A stretch of DNA of 64,000 nucleotides, taken from the NCBI GenBank assembly GCA_963721175.1, contig CAVRIG010000018.1, forward strand, positions 124,001 through 188,000, given 5' to 3'. The translations under genes were made by a program, and so were the position numbers. The DNA is from Aliishimia sp963721175 (GTDB lineage: Bacteria > Pseudomonadota > Alphaproteobacteria > Rhodobacterales > Rhodobacteraceae). Below the pieces are notes generated by a model. It was given only the letters and a program-made list of their open reading frames with translations, was not told where the DNA came from and ran no database searches. This document shows positions 62,838-64,000 of the stretch, piece by piece (position 1 is the stretch's first letter; the number at the start of each line of letters is the position of its first letter).

Positions 62838-63968
62838 ATGGGCATTTTCGACTTTCTTTCCGGAGAATTCATCGACGTCATCCACTGGACGGACGACACG
62901 CGCGACACGATGGTCTGGCGCTTCGAACGCGAGGGGCACGAGATCAAGTACGGCGCCAAGCTGACCGTGCGCGAGGGGCAGGCGGCGGTCTTCGTGCACG
63001 AGGGGCAGCTGGCCGACGTGTTCACCCCCGGTCTCTACATGCTCGAGACCAACAACATGCCCATCATGACGACGCTGCAGCACTGGGATCACGGGTTCCG
63101 CAGTCCCTTCAAGTCGGAGATCTACTTCGTCAACACGACGCGGTTCAACGACCTCAAGTGGGGAACGAAGAACCCGATCATCTGCCGCGATCCGGAATTC
63201 GGTCCCGTCCGTCTGCGCGCCTTCGGTACCTATTCGGTCAAGGTGGCCGATCCCGCGAAATTCCTGGTGGAGATCGTGGGCACCGACGGCGAATTCACGA
63301 TGGACGAGATCAGCTTCCAGATCCGCAACATCATCGTGCAGGAGTTCTCCCGGACCCTCGCACGCGCCGGCATTCCCGTGCTCGACATGGCGGCCAATAC
63401 GCGCGAACTGGGCAAGCTGGTGTCGAAGGAGATCGCGCCACGGCTCGCCGAATACGGCTTGAACCTGCCGGAGCTCTATGTGGAGAACATCTCCTTGCCA
63501 CCCGCGGTCGAGGAGGTCTTGGACAAGCGCTCCTCCATGGGCGTGATCGGGAACCTCGGCGAATACATGCAGTTCCAGGCCGCCGAGGCGCTGGGACGCG
63601 ACGGCGGCGGCGCCGCCGCGATCCAGGCCGGACTGGGCGCGGGGCTGGGAATGCAGATCGCGCACGGCGCTGCACAGCAAGGGCCGTGGGGTGCGGTTCC
63701 TCAGCATCAATCGGCCCAGGCGCCACAGACGGCCAGGATCGCGCCGCCCCCGCCGCCGGTCGAGCACGTCTGGCACGTGGCGAAGGACGGCCAGAGCTCG
63801 GGACCCTATTCCAAGGCGCGGATGGGCCGCATGGCGACGGAGGGCGAGCTGACCCGCGACAGCTTTGTCTGGACTCCCGGCCAGGATGGCTGGCAGCGCG
63901 CCGAGGACGTGGCAGAGCTGGCGCAGCTTTTTACGGTCCTGCCGCCGCCTCCGCCGTCCGGGATGTAA
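62838..63968 (+). CDS. SPFH-domain protein with C-terminal GYF_2 domain (YdjI-like)
   Basis: The 376-residue protein has an N-terminal virion-core/SPFH region (MGIFDFLSGEFIDVIHWTDD, LTVREGQAAVFVHEGQLADVFTPG, FGTYSVKVADPAKFLVEIVG, AEYGLNLPELYVENISLPP). A Gly/Ala/Pro linker (about 245-310) and a GYF_2 domain (WHVAKDGQSSGPYSKARMGRMATEGELTRDSFVWTPGQDGWQRAEDV) complete it. B. subtilis YdjI-type SPFH proteins recruit membrane-stress partners. It ends the operon within the window. A zinc ribbon seen in some relatives is absent. Confidence 0.86.
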   Translation: MGIFDFLSGEFIDVIHWTDDTRDTMVWRFEREGHEIKYGAKLTVREGQAAVFVHEGQLADVFTPGLYMLETNNMPIMTTLQHWDHGFRSPFKSEIYFVNTTRFNDLKWGTKNPIICRDPEFGPVRLRAFGTYSVKVADPAKFLVEIVGTDGEFTMDEISFQIRNIIVQEFSRTLARAGIPVLDMAANTRELGKLVSKEIAPRLAEYGLNLPELYVENISLPPAVEEVLDKRSSMGVIGNLGEYMQFQAAEALGRDGGGAAAIQAGLGAGLGMQIAHGAAQQGPWGAVPQHQSAQAPQTARIAPPPPPVEHVWHVAKDGQSSGPYSKARMGRMATEGELTRDSFVWTPGQDGWQRAEDVAELAQLFTVLPPPPPSGM

Positions 63969-64000
63969 TCATCCGATAAAGCTGCCGGACCGGAACCAAG

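Overview
The window is high-GC alphaproteobacterial DNA and most resembles a marine member of Rhodobacterales (Roseobacter group). The support is family content and gene order: choXWV, pqiA split in two genes, a hemP/bfd/bfr iron cluster, a FYDLN-acid protein beside tRNA-Ala, a VPLPA-CTERM protein, and a non-pyrrolysine MttB methyltransferase paired with a dimethylglycine-dehydrogenase-like enzyme.

Layout. 0-2.7 kb (minus): aromatic catabolism, with hpaF, a group II aromatic amino acid decarboxylase and hpaH coupled by ATGA overlaps. 2.9-6.9 kb: methylamine/betaine-type demethylation pair behind a palindrome. 7-10.1 kb: amidohydrolase, crotonase, xylA. 10.1-11.9 kb (minus): iron/heme cluster (53-aa ORF, hemP, a Cys-rich unknown, bfd, bfr). 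12-15.8 kb: EF-hand protein divergent from a two-component system and a lipoprotein of the endonuclease/exonuclease/phosphatase fold. 15.8-18.8 kb (minus): choline ABC importer. 19.2-21 kb: edd behind a LacI-type operator. 21-25.2 kb (minus): pqi lipid-transport operon. 25.4-30.4 kb (minus): guanidine operon led by a guanidine-I riboswitch. 30.5-32.4 kb: fructosamine kinase family protein and pirin. 32.5-41 kb: accessory region with broken genes (TPR regulator, OsmC, flavin monooxygenase, GFA, HupE) ending in an integrase remnant beside tRNA-Ala(GGC). 41-49 kb: housekeeping and regulators (accA, yebC, lysE/lrp, SLC13 carrier). 49-54 kb: receiver protein, rpmG, rnpB, amidase, gatCA. 54-59.5 kb: ceramidase-like protein, UPF0173 hydrolase, VPLPA-CTERM protein, DUF3140/Rho_N pair, clpS, tadA, pseudouridine synthase. 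59.6-64 kb: envelope-stress operon (29-aa membrane peptide, XpaC, TelA, DUF2927 lipoprotein, SPFH-GYF protein).

The most interesting system is the guanidine operon. The riboswitch reads intracellular guanidine and precedes an importer (binding protein, permease, ATPase), a guanidinase-type ureohydrolase, a small SnoaL-like protein and a His-rich protein translationally coupled to the hydrolase. No hypA/hypB-like nickel chaperone is seen in the window, so the last protein is a candidate metallochaperone.

Sequence quality. About twenty genes carry single-base indels, nearly all +1 insertions, often duplicating a neighbouring base, and even the housekeeping gene gatA is hit. I read most of these as sequence errors and call such genes CDS, giving corrected lengths. 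Genes that also have in-frame stops, truncation or many breaks are called pseudogene.
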